Source: Diatrype stigma (Eukaryota > Ascomycota > Sordariomycetes > Xylariales > Diatrypaceae). Taken from it: a DNA stretch of 64,000 bases. Each line of letters opens with the position of its first letter. Within the stretch, counting starts at the first letter, position 1. Made by a program: the position numbers and the translations under genes. A model generated the notes under the pieces. That model saw nothing but the letters and a program-made list of their open reading frames with translations. It ran no database searches and was not told where the DNA came from. Location of the stretch: NCBI GenBank assembly GCA_022225965.2, contig JAKJXP020000133.1, positions 41,672 through 105,671 of the forward strand, given 5' to 3'. Shown piece by piece: positions 12,662 through 23,568 of this stretch.

Positions 12662-12670
12662 TATATAAAG
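12662..12670 (+). promoter_or_regulatory. TATA-like box upstream of the three-module Cys/His gene
   Basis: TATATAAAG lies about 80 bp before the ATG at 12748. Its position argues against the in-frame ATG at 12655 as the true start, because that start would sit upstream of the box. Confidence 0.4.
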
Positions 12671-12747
12671 GCAACATCCCCAAAAGTCTTACATGCTTAC
12701 ATTCTCGTAGTTTATTACATTTAACGTGTAACCCCACCAAGCTGAAG

Positions 12748-13712
12748 ATGGCATCACTTCCACTACCTGCAACAATCCCTCAAGACGATCATAACGCATT
12801 CAACAGCATCCCACCCGGTAGTACACCTACAGCCGCGTCTGGATCGTCCATCAACCGATCCCCAGTCAACCCATGGGGTCTTCGCATTGCTGCTAACCAG
12901 CGTGAGAACGCCGCCTTAGCTCTACAACTTGCCAACCACCAAAAATATTTCTGCTATCAGTTACCGCGATACTACCAGTGTGGACACCCGGTCGGGATTC
13001 AAGATCTCCTATTAAGCCATAAGCATATCAGTAGGCTTGGATATGGTATCGCGTGCGATATCAACTGCGCTGTGGACCATTCGAGACGCACCGTGAATTC
13101 GAAACGGTGTACCTGGTGCATGCCGGTCGAGGAGTGTTTCTCTGTAGTGTTGAAGCATTCCTGCGGACATATTGCCGGAGTCTTTGGCTCATCCGGACCG
13201 GCTCACAATCGACGCCTCGGAGCGCAGACGCTCTGTAACGGATGGTGCCGTTCCTTACAGGTCTCACAGAATGTCGGTGGTGCTTGCGAGCATTGCACTT
13301 GGGGCCACTGCAGCAGTAAGTGTATTTCCAGAGATATCCACGTCATGATATCAAGCGTCTCGCTTTCGAACTTCTTGTCCACGAGAAGTCCTGGCTCGAG
13401 CGACGGGGACATTAGAATCAAAAGCCACTAAGTTACCATGAATTTATCAGAGAATATGCGTAGCTAACTTGGAATATTATAGTGATCTGGGAAAGGTTTC
13501 GCTGCGGGCATCGGGGCGGAGTACTAGGCCACCGCGTCGTAGGACCGCACCATATACTAAACTTGGGAAACGATCTCGTCCCTTGTGATGTGCGTTGCGG
13601 CTTCAGACATCTGGAGAGGGAAGTTGGGGATAATTGCGTTCGCTGCAAGCCGATTTACACAAGTGGGAGGAGCGGCACGCTTGAACCTCCCCCTGCTCGA
13701 GTTCGGTGGTGA
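12748..13712 (+). CDS. Cys/His-rich protein with three tandem CGH-C4 modules
   Basis: Two exons, 12748..13315 and 13483..13712 (GTAAGT donor, GCTAAC branch site, phase 1), 265 residues. After a Pro/Ser-rich N-terminus come three repeats with the pattern CGH-x(21-24)-C-x3-C-x(12-13)-C-x2-C. Module 1 uses C78/H80, C103, C107, C121 and C124. Module 2 uses C139/H141, C163, C167, C180 and C183. Module 3, in exon 2, uses C197/H199, C224, C228, C241 and C244. Such regular spacing indicates a repeated metal-binding unit, probably zinc. No catalytic RING or DNA-binding family was recognised, so no function is assigned. The upstream neighbour has one copy of the module. The start at 12748 was preferred over 12655 because of the TATA-like box between them. 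Confidence 0.75.
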
Positions 13713-14085
13713 ATGACTGTAATCCTGGGGTGAGAAGATACGCGGAGAATAAGAACGAAGCAGAAATATGCTTCCCGGAATATATCTGGTCGAGGTTATA
13801 GTTTTTGCCATGCGTGTTATATTCTAATAGGGGAAATCGTATTTCTCAATTCTGGCCATCTTCCGAAGGATCACAAGATAGTAGACTAGGTACGATCGAT
13901 AATGAGTGCCCATCATTGGAATACTCTAACCGACTGCCAGAAAAGCGAAAGAGGATAAATACAACCTGACTTGGCTGTCGTCAAAAGTTAGAGGTAGCTA
14001 TACACATCAAGTCTGTCCTATTTCAGCCTGGAGTGGTCTGCCCTTATATCATTTGAACGATAACCATATTAGGTTCTTTCATCCT
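13713..14085. other. Short convergent intergenic region
   Basis: About 370 bp between the 3' ends of two convergent genes. No coding or structural feature was recognised. Confidence 0.5.
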
Positions 14086-14989
14086 TTATTTAGCACCAGG
14101 GGGAGGGCCTCCGCCACCCATCGGTTGTGGGTTACCTCTTCCACCTAATGGTAATGGCCCACCAGTACGACCTATTATCATAGGAGGCGGTCCATTCTGT
14201 CGGGGGAGCGACATAGGCTGCACCACGGCATGCGACGGCGGCCAGCTTCCGCCGACGACATGCGGAGGAGGCGGACCCGGATCCGGGCCTGGGCCTGGAC
14301 CAGGTCGAGGGGGTCCAAGGTTTACGTGATGATTGTGGTGGTGGCGATTGTGGTATTGGTGGTGGTGGCCTTGACTGCGCCGATGGTGAATTGGCGCAGG
14401 CATGATCACTTGAGATCGCGATTGTGATCGTACATCTCCCCCTATTTCTTGAGAAGATAGGCTCGAGCGGCTACTACTTGAGTCAACGCTATTTGTTGTA
14501 TATCGAGAGCAGTCCGATAATGGGAGAGACCGCTTCCGACGTCGGGAGCCTGAGTTTCCACCTGATCAAGCCAGGGCGACTCCGGTGTGAGTAAACGTCA
14601 ACGTGCAATGTATCTACCGGGGGATATAATAAACAACAACTGTTTGAATGGGCCTCTCTAGGTGGGTAATACTAACCGACTTGTCTGCAACAAACCCATA
14701 GAACAAAGAGCATCACCACGACGACCGCTACGGCGCTTAGTATCGGGCCTAGGATGTTGTTGCCTTCTCGATGGAAATCCCCTGCATTCGCCGCCAGCGC
14801 AGATTGCAATGCAGGTGTCCCACCAGCCACAGGTATTTCCGTCGGCGGGCTGCCATTCCCAAGTGTCCAAGTCGCGACAATCGTTGATCCTCCCCGGGTG
14901 AAGGTCTGGGTCCTAATGTCAGCGTCCTGACCTTGCGGTGCCATGACGAATAGTAACAAGTAATAGATACGAGTAAGAAGGATTGGCAT
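14086..14989 (-). CDS. Hypothetical single-pass membrane protein with Pro/His-rich tail
   Basis: Two exons, complement(14086..14561, 14677..14989), 262 residues, phase-1 intron of 115 bp. An N-terminal hydrophobic segment (residues 2-19) looks like a signal peptide. A Thr/Ser/Gly-rich ectodomain follows, then one strong membrane helix at about 79-101 ending in two Cys. A basic stretch (SRRRKR) lies just inside, as the positive-inside rule expects. The tail is Ser-rich, then His-rich (about residues 163-185), then Pro/Gly-rich to the end. This layout resembles fungal wall-sensor or signalling-adaptor-like proteins, but there is no WSC or other named domain. The function is unknown. Confidence 0.72.
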
Positions 14990-16216
14990 TGTTGTTACAT
15001 AAAATCTAGCCGGGAGAACTCAGCCATGAAACACCGGCAGTGTCCTTAACATAGTCTATAATGCATACTTCGTCACTGCGAGGCGCCAGAATAGCCTGTT
15101 TTCTCCGTAGCTTTATAGCCTTCTCTTCGCGAACCATCTCTCTACCAATCTGCCTATCTATACTCACGTAGTCTAGTCCCCTTCTTGACTCGCAGCCTTA
15201 TTGCCTTTCCGTGTTGGTGGCTCCCACCTGGTAGGTCCGCTTAGACCCTCACGCCCGCCCGCCCGAGACCTGCTTTTACATATCCGCCGGAGAGAGCTAT
15301 GAGCCAGTAGAAAACCCCCTTTCACTCTCAGCCTCAAAAGAAAAAACCTGGACACCCACGTATTGGTCATATCATGGGGCTTTTGGCTCCCGGGCGCTGG
15401 ATGAAAGGGGCATGCAGACCGACTCATCATGCAGGCTTCTGTCTGCTGCACGAGGAAGGTAGGATCAAATTATTTCACCAGCGTATGTATTGATGCTAAA
15501 GGGGGCCGGAGGTAGGCTCCTCGACGCCCACTCTTCCCCTCACTTCATGTCCTGTTTGGATGGCTGCAATGAGCCGTAACCGATGGCGCACTCTCAGCCC
15601 ACCCCGAGTCGCTCGCTCGCTCGCTCACCGTGGGAACCAACATGCAACCCTGTGGGCATGTATCTGGCCGTACACCCCTGCGCGGTATACCTGGACTTTG
15701 CATGTTTAGGGAGGAGAAGGAGGGAGATAGGCGGCAGTCGGGTTTGTGCGGTAGGTAATCAGGTAGCCAGGCCTGCTTGCCAATACGACACGCACTGCTG
15801 CCGCAAGCGTCTGTGACAACCCGCAAGGAGCCTTCCGGTATCATATCGCATCAACCTATATGTATACATACTTAGTATGTTTAATAGTTACACAGCACAT
15901 GCAGCCTCTTGAGCGGCCCTATGGGAAGCAAATGATACTCTACTCGAAACTATATCTCTATGAACTGGGCACCATGGCTTGACGTTGTGTATGAGAGCTA
16001 ACCGCTGAGCCCCTGGCTGGTAATCGAACCGATGAGCGATTTCCGCCTCACGTCTGATCTGCAAGTAGCCAGTTCTCGGTGCCGTAAGGGGTTCACCCTT
16101 ACCCATCAGTCACCAATACATTCTGACTGTCATGGCTTTAACATTATAGCAAACAGAATCGGGATGGTTATGGATATATATCCGCAGCATGAAATCTATA
16201 TACATATGCATATCCA
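14990..16216. other. Intergenic, contains a tRNA-like segment
   Basis: No protein gene. Around 16020-16080 (minus strand) there is a B-box-like GGTTCGATTAC preceded by TGGCTACTTG, with CTGGCT and AGCCAG able to pair at the ends. It lies about 140 bp from the Copia insertion. The D and anticodon arms do not fold properly, so it is not called a tRNA gene. Confidence 0.35.
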
Positions 16217-16221
16217 GCTAT
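16217..16221. repeat. Target-site duplication, left copy
   Basis: GCTAT immediately before the left LTR, repeated at 22767-22771 after the right LTR. Five bp is the usual size for Copia insertions. Confidence 0.75.
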
Positions 16222-16356
16222 TGCAGGTACAAAGCAAAAAGCAATTGCAGGAAAGAAATTAATGATATAAATTTAAAGGAATTTAAGTAAATGAAATGCT
16301 AAAAAGCGATTGCTTAAATATAAATAATGCCATTAAGACATTAATTACGTAATACA
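16222..16356 (-). repeat. Left LTR (3' LTR of the Copia element)
   Basis: 135 bp aligned without gaps to the right copy except one base at the inner end. About 27 differences were counted by eye and all are transitions. This copy carries the mutated base (A or T) over most of its length but keeps the unmutated form in its outermost nine bases. Confidence 0.88.
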
Positions 16357-17399
16357 ATCCCTTAAACGCCTTCGAAAAACGAAGCCGTTCTTAATATTTT
16401 TTTTATATTAAATTTAAAAACCAACTAATATTATTTCATTTAAATATACGATACTTTTCGAAATATAAGAATTTTTGATTTATTATTTTACGCCATTACG
16501 GTATATTACGTCGAAATAAAAGTTATAACCGATTAACGATTATTTATATAATCGTTTTAATCTTATTAACATAAGCTTAACTTTATTTGCCGTACGAATT
16601 ACTTATGTTTTTCCGCTTAAAGGGCTTTCGTAAGGCCGTTTGCGACTATATCGTCCGTTCCGATATAAAGCAATCGGAAAAAACCCTTTTCGACCTTATT
16701 AATAATCCATTTATATCGAACATTTACGTATTGCGTTTTTATTAAATTTAGCGAAATTAATACTATTGCTATTACATTTTTCGAATTTATAAATATAATA
16801 AGAAACTTTTATTAGGAATATTTTAATTCGATTAATATAAAATTAATTTAAATATTATTTATTCCGGCAGAAATAAAATTAATAAATTCCGTTTTAATAT
16901 TATTAAATATAATTATTAATTATTTTTTTATTTTTTAATATATCGGCTTTTCGGTAAATAAGATTATATAAGCGCCGATAAAAAAACGGAATTTCAAATT
17001 ATCGTAAAAAATAACGTTAATGAAAATTCTTATTATTAAATCCGTAACCTTATAATTATTTCTTAAAGTTATTCCGAACTTAATTATTATATTAAGATAA
17101 CGCTAAAAATGGTTTAATAGGTTTCGATAAACCTTTTTCGGCTTCGAATTCGATTTATATAACTTGCTTATTATAAAGAAAATATTTAAATAATTATTTA
17201 TTAAAAAATAATTAAATAAACTTATTTTTTTAATATATTACCGTTATTTAAATAAAAAAAAAGAAATTTAAATAATAAGAATTATTAATTCGGGCCGTTA
17301 AAGGGTTTTAATTAATTTTTTTAATTGCTTTTCGTATTTATTAATTATTTTCCGAATAAAATCTTCTTAAATAAAAAAAACCTTCCGTAAGCGTTTATT

Positions 17400-17690
17400 A
17401 CGTTTAACGACGTATCCGAAGAACTTCGTAATTTTCCTTAAGTCTTTTAATTAAAAAAACGCTTATAATTTATTCCGAATTCGGTAGCATTCGGTAATTG
17501 TTTTGCTTATAACGAAAATATCGTTAATATATATTAAAAGAAACTTTCCTATTATTTCGTATTTAAATAAGTACAAATCTTATATTATCGGCTTAAATCC
17601 GATTTTTTTAAGACTTTCGTAAAAATACGATATTACCAAATAAAGGCTTTTCGTAAGCCGTATAACGCTTATTTAAGTTTTTAAACCTTA
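17400..17690 (-). pseudogene. Copia reverse transcriptase relic
   Basis: On the minus strand, VxKLKxALYGLRKA is followed, after a one-base frame change, by KKIGFKPI, DLYLF, GKFLLIYIND and IFVISKT. These match the order of motifs in Copia reverse transcriptase. The catalytic YVDD reads YIND: D-to-N is the change expected from a G-to-A mutation, and it would abolish activity. Several stop codons interrupt the frame. The relic fixes both the element type and its orientation. Confidence 0.82.
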
Positions 17691-18776
17691 TTCGTTCCGT
17701 TATTATATCCTTTCGATTAATAAATGTATATATTATAACCTTTAAAAAAGGCAGTATTAAAAAAAGTTATTTCCATATTATAAGATTAATTTTCTAAGTT
17801 AAAAACAGCCATAAAAATAAAGAAAATCCTAATAAATATAGCGTCGGTAATAGCCCAATATACATTCTGTATTACGTAATCGTCCTTTTTTTCGAAATTT
17901 CCGCAAACCATTAATCGAATTCGGTTTCGAATCCATTTGTTATTAATATTAAACCGTTAATCCGTTATTTATTTCGATAATAAGGCTTTAATCCTAAAGA
18001 AAAAACGAATTAAATTAAATATATCCCTTTTTATTAAATTGTTATATTATATTTTAAAGGCCGGCTATTATTGCTTTTAAAAAATAAGGTCTTTTTTCGT
18101 TTTCTTTATCGTTCGAACGAATTTCGATGCTATTATTTTTTTTACTTTTAATATAAATAAAACGTATTCCGTTAATGCCCGGATGGGTTTATTACGGGTT
18201 TTATAAAAAGATTTTTTTTTATTCGTATAAAAGGCGAATAAAGTGCTAAAAGAAAAGGCTTCGGCGGCATCGATTTAAAACGTATGTCAAAAAGGGTTTT
18301 ATAATTTATTCCTTTATTTTTATTACGAATAAACCTTCGAATAATGGGTTTTTTTTATAAATTACCTACCGTAATCGAATCCATAACGGGATCCAATATT
18401 GTATTACCGAAAAAATATTCCTTTTTAAAGTTTTCGATTGCTTTTTCGAAATATTTTTTTTCGGAATTATCGGATTCCTTTTATTCCTAAACTTAAAGGA
18501 ATTATTCGATATATCCGGAAATATAATTTTCGTTATCTTAATATTTTTCATTTTGGGTATAATTATTACTTTATTTTTAATAATTTCTTTTCATTTTATT
18601 TTTTTTTTAGCAATTGTTATTTTAAAATAAGAAATTCGGGCGGCGAATAAAGTTATTTGCCGCTTATTTCATATTCGGAATCGTTTTCGTTATGTTCTTT
18701 TAAAAGGGTTTTAATGCGTTATTAAAAAATTATAACTTTCGTTTCGGTATATTTTCGTTTCGTAATAAAGTTTTTC

Positions 18777-18794
18777 TTTACGTTTAAGTTATAT
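18777..18794. repeat. 18-bp target duplication, left copy
   Basis: TTTACGTTTAAGTTATAT, repeated exactly at 19287-19304. The two copies bracket the nested insertion. Confidence 0.65.
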
Positions 18795-19286
18795 ATATAT
18801 ATATGATATTACGCGGTCGACGGCCCAAAGGGCTATGCCGGTATACGTTTAGTTTTAGCATAATAAGAAACCTTAAACGGAAATCGAAAAGAAAAACCTA
18901 CTAATTCGTACCGAAGTCGCTTTTTTGGTTACATACAAAAAATATCCAAAACGGTTTTTGTTCGCTTTTTGTTATAAAAAGGCCCAAAGCTATTTGTTAA
19001 ATTAAAGAAAGGTTATAACGCGAAGCCGGTCCGGCCTTGCGCCGTAAACGTACGGCGTACGCATTATTAAGTGTAATACTGGTATGCTAAATAAGCGAAG
19101 GTAAATTATAAGAAGGGGAAGGGCGATACGGGGTAACCCGTACGCCCGGTACATCGCTCCGGGTATAAATAAACCACCTGCCCCGGCCGGCGTCGACGCG
19201 ACGACGACCTGACCGGCAGAACAAATTATACACCGCCTTTAGGGTATAAATACCCTGCCCCCCCTCCGCCCGGAAATTTTTCCCTT
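18795..19286. mobile_element. Nested 492-bp GC-richer insertion, SINE-like
   Basis: It interrupts the AT-rich Copia relic and is flanked by an exact 18-bp direct repeat. Duplications of this length are typical of target-primed (LINE/SINE-type) insertion. One end is an (AT)n run next to the duplication, which could be the 3' tail if the element reads on the minus strand. The interior is CpG-rich, has two GGGTATAAATA motifs and keeps CpA dinucleotides, so it is less mutated than its host. It has no coding capacity. No pol III A/B boxes were recognised, so a SINE identity is tentative. Confidence 0.5.
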
Positions 19287-19304
19287 TTTACGTTTAAGTT
19301 ATAT
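19287..19304. repeat. 18-bp target duplication, right copy
   Basis: Exact copy of 18777-18794. After it the AT-rich Copia sequence resumes. Confidence 0.65.
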
Positions 19305-22300
19305 TGTATTATCGTTTCCGGTTAGGATATTTCGTTTTCGGGTTTCGAATTAGCGAATTCGATAACGTATTATATGCTTTTATTAGCATTAATCCCTTTG
19401 CTTAATACTTTCTTAATAAACCGTATATTACGGGCATAAATAATAATGTACTTATTCGGAACGTAAATTTTATAAATCTTCGCTTTAATATTAACGTATC
19501 CGATTAAATATGCCTTAAAAGCTTATAAAGCCATTTTATAATTTTATATAACCTTTTTATTATATATATATTTAAAGAATTCTTAAGTTTTAAAAATAAA
19601 TAAGTCGTTAAGCTTTTTTTATATGGAAATATTTAAGCTTCGAATTAATTTAATTTAAAGGCATTTATTATTTTTATTATGGCAAAATGAAAACATATTT
19701 ACCAGCTTTATAGCATACTTTTCGATATACGGCCATAAGAAATGAAATAATCCGGCTTAATTTATCGCCAAACGAAAAGAAATAATAACAAACTTTATTT
19801 CATTTTTTCCGTATGCGTTTTATTTCGATATATAAGGGATTGTTTTTTGCTATTATATACCTTTTTAATTTAAGAATTCGTTTATGTTATTATTAATACC
19901 GATAAATTCCTATTTTCCATCGGATTAAAAAATTTAAATTTTATATACGTCCTAACGTTTAATTTCGATTATTCATTTTTAAATTAAACGATGGATTTCT
20001 TCTTTTTTACGGGCAAATTTGACCCATTTAAAACCGATATGCCCATTAATTAATATAACGGAATATTTATATCTTATAATACCCATCGGTTTTACTTTAT
20101 ATATATCGAAATATATAATTTATAAAAGGCAAGTTATAAAAATAATTTATTTCTTATTTATTTGCCGTTATGCCTTTATTTATAAGCATATTTTATAAAT
20201 TATATCCTTCGGTATCGGAAATATAAGCCTTCGAATAATATATGTTTTTTATATGCGTTCGTAATTGGTATGCATAAACCTTTTATGCATTTAATGGAAA
20301 TTAACCGTTATAAAAAATATTATTTATATAAATAAAGGATTAAAAACGGAAATAATTGGAATAACCTTAACGTTATGTATTTATTATATATTAATAAATT
20401 CATTGCCGATTTTTTTATTAATTAAACGGTTTCCGTATTTATTAAAAATAATGCCGTTATTTCGGAAAATTTCCGAATTTATTAAGTTATAAGGCGCAAT
20501 TGGGAAATATCGGATATTACCATGGGTTATTTTAATAATATCCCTTATATTAATATAAACCTAATAACTTATAACGTTTATATTAACGCATTTAACATCG
20601 CCGCCATTCGACGATGTCATTAATTCGGATTTATCGAGCGATTTATATAATATAAACCATTTAAAGTCGATAAAAATGTATTTACCAATTTTCGAATCGT
20701 TTATAAATATATTTCGAATAAATTATAATACTATAACACTTAAATCCGTTTTTATATTTAATATTCCCTTTAACGATATATTCGAAAAAGAAATAATTCC
20801 GGCTGTTATTCGATTTTTTATTTACTTTTGCCGGCATTCGAAATAAAACATTTAGCATTTTTCCGAATTATCCGAATAATATCCGTTATAACTTAAATAA
20901 TAAAGGTAATATTTTATTTCCTTATACGTAAAGCATAGTTTATTTTGTTTTTATCGATATTTACGAATAAATTAAGAACTTTTTGGAATAATATTATTAT
21001 TGCTTATTATTTCCGTAACTTTATTCGCTGCAATTAAAAACATAAACTTAATATTAATAAATTCGAAAACCGCCAATCGATAAATTTCCTTTTGGAATTT
21101 CTTTTACTTTAATTCGTTATAAAAAACCTTTCATTCGGTTATGCAATACTATTCGAAATATCGGCTTTTAACTTTTAACATTAAGAAAAATAACTGGAAA
21201 TTTTCGGATTGCTTTATTTCGAATTGTTTTAATTTCTTCGTTCGTTATATAAACAAAACGTTAAAGTTTTTTAGAATTATGTTAATCCTTAGGATTATAT
21301 TTATCCATTAAATGGCTAAAACGTACTTATTAAATTCTAAAGCCGTTAATATTAATCTGCAAATAAATATAAAAATTTCGAACGAATCCTTTATTTTTTT
21401 TTAATTATAACCTGTATTTTTTAATTTTAGCATTATTTGCCATATAAAAAACGTTAACAAAATACGCGCATAAATGCGTTACTTTTTTTAAAAAAGAACC
21501 GCCAAAAAGGTATTTTTACTTTCCGACTTAAGGATATTCGTATAATAAAAGTATTTAAAACCGCAATATTCGGCATTATCCAAAACGGATTCCTTTTAAT
21601 TCCGGAAGTTTTTTTTATTTTTAAAAAAAAGCATTTTCGAAAAGATAATAATAAAATTATTATTTATCGTAAAATCCAGTAATAATTAAAAAATAATAAA
21701 GCTTTCGTTAATAATAATTAAAACAAAATTCGACCTAATAAAAAACCAAAATATAACGAAACTTTTATTAATAAGCAACCAAAACAATAATCGGCCCGGC
21801 AAAAACCGAAAAGCGGCAATACCTTATTATAGCAAAATATTAAACGATAAAGGATTTATATTTCTTAGGCCAGTCTTTTTAATTTTTAATATTAATTCTT
21901 TTTAATTAACCTTTTTATTTATTTTTCGGCGTTAATTATTACGTAATAATAATTTATTTCGATGTAATAAAAAATATCGAATAAGCTTTAATATTTATTT
22001 TTAAAAAAAAGGCTAAATTTATTAATTTTATATTATGCGGTTTTATTTATTTATAAATAATAAAAGCGGCTTATAAAAATTATTGCTAATAACTTATTAC
22101 CTTTTAAATTTATAAAAAAAACTTACGGATAAAATATATTTTAATATGGATTAATTAAGTTATTAAATTATAAAAATCTTAAAAATAAGTATTTAATTAA
22201 TACTGCTTAATCGAAAATATTTTCCTTAATATGGGTTGCATATAATTAATGCGATTTTGCTGCAAAATTTGTTATATTGAATAATATTCTAATTAATACG

Positions 22301-22630
22301 AATATTCGTACCTGGGCATATATAATGCCCGAATTTCAAATTATAAAATTCGTTTAAATCTAACGAAAATATAATATATCGATTCGTATCTTTATAAAAA
22401 ATCCGTATATAAGATTAAATAATCGAATACTTAATTATTCGTATTATTTTTCGATTATAATCGATTTAAAAAACGATGGCTTCGTTTTTGGAAATTATAA
22501 GTATATCCGTATTTAATGCGATAACTTTGCCTTTTAAAAAAATTTAATTACTTTTTAATAAATTAAATTAACAAAAAAAGATTCGAATCGTTATAAATAA
22601 ACGAAAGCGTATAAGGAATTTATAACTTAT

Positions 22631-22766
22631 TACAAATACAAAGCAAAAAGCAGCTGCAGGAAAGAAATTAATAATATAAATTCAAAGGAATTTAAGCAGG
22701 TGGAGTGCTAGAAGGCGGTTGCTTAGGTATGGGTAGTGCCATTAGGGCACTAGCCACGTAATACCA
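22631..22766 (-). repeat. Right LTR (5' LTR of the Copia element)
   Basis: Pair of 16222-16356. The inner edge (22631-22636) is mutated (TACAAA against TGCAGG), but from about 22695 to the end the sequence keeps the ancestral G/C state. It is therefore the best record of the original LTR. Confidence 0.88.
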
Positions 22767-22771
22767 GCTAT
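22767..22771. repeat. Target-site duplication, right copy
   Basis: GCTAT directly after the right LTR, matching 16217-16221. Confidence 0.75.
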
Positions 22772-23568
22772 ATGTGTGATGTAGATAGATAGATGTCGGG
22801 ACTTGTCCAACACATTTGATTCAGGACAAGGTGATGTGATATACCATTGCCTAGTGGCCAGGTGACTCTGAACACTCAGAGTCTTAGGAACATCTTCTTA
22901 TAAATCCGGCTACTCGTTCAGTCTGAAGTGTAAATACCCTCTTCTGCTATCGAGTCTTGGAAAGTGACCACCTGCTAGTGATGAGTCTTAACATGTATCT
23001 GTGTGTATGTCTGCGGGTAGGTGCTTTACCCGCTGCTTGGCCCGAATGATCACTCATCGCATTTGATCAGAGCTGCCTACCCTACACTGCTGCCCGAGGA
23101 AAGCATGCGATAGTTATTTCGTCTCCATTACTATGATCACCACGACAATAGTGGTCGCTGGTGCGGAGGTTGGAATTCTTGTAGTACGGATAAAGGCTAT
23201 CTTATGACTTATCTCCTCGACCCAGGAACGGTACAAGCTTCAATGATACACGGCACGATACATATGATGTTTATACGACAAGTCACTGTTGTCCATTCAC
23301 GACTTGATGTGAGTGGTTCTGACAGGCTTTCTCTCCTATTACCAACTATAAGCGTTTGCTTGCGCCTCGGCCTCCCATTGAAACGCCGTCAGTGGTATCA
23401 GTCCTTTTTTTCGCGTAGGATATTCCACTGTAATTATCACTGTTTTGAATATATATATTCTCGATGTTTTCTACAAAAAACGCCTCGTCTCAGACCTAGA
23501 CCTAAACCTATGACTACCTAGTCCGATCTATAACACCAACCTGACCTAGCCTTTCAACCTGACCAAAC
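22772..23568. other. Intergenic, no gene seen
   Basis: About 800 bp of normal base composition between the retroelement and the 3' end of the Doa10 gene. A CCTAGACCTAAACC/CCTAACC-like run (about 23497-23580) lies just past the Doa10 stop. No coding feature was found. Confidence 0.5.

Larger units (their letters stand above)
16222..22766 (-). mobile_element. RIP-degraded Ty1/Copia LTR retrotransposon
   Basis: A 6.5-kb AT-rich block with 135/136-bp direct terminal repeats (TG...CA when the less mutated copy is read) and a 5-bp GCTAT target duplication. CpA is scarce, TpA abundant and CpG retained, the signature of repeat-induced point mutation. Pol remnants on the minus strand show Copia reverse transcriptase (ALYGLRKA, then IGFKP, then FLLIYIND where YVDD is expected), with stops and at least one frameshift. 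The element therefore reads right to left and the right LTR is its 5' LTR. No intact gene remains. It carries an internal insertion at 18795-19286. Confidence 0.92.

Noticed and set aside
18366..18650. Short frames inside the AT-rich block
   Set aside because: They are chance frames in RIP-mutated retroelement DNA, rich in Lys/Asn/Ile/Phe, and the retroelement has no intact gene.
16222..22766. AT-rich block as a centromere or mitochondrial insertion
   Set aside because: Matching LTRs, a target duplication and Copia reverse-transcriptase motifs explain it fully.
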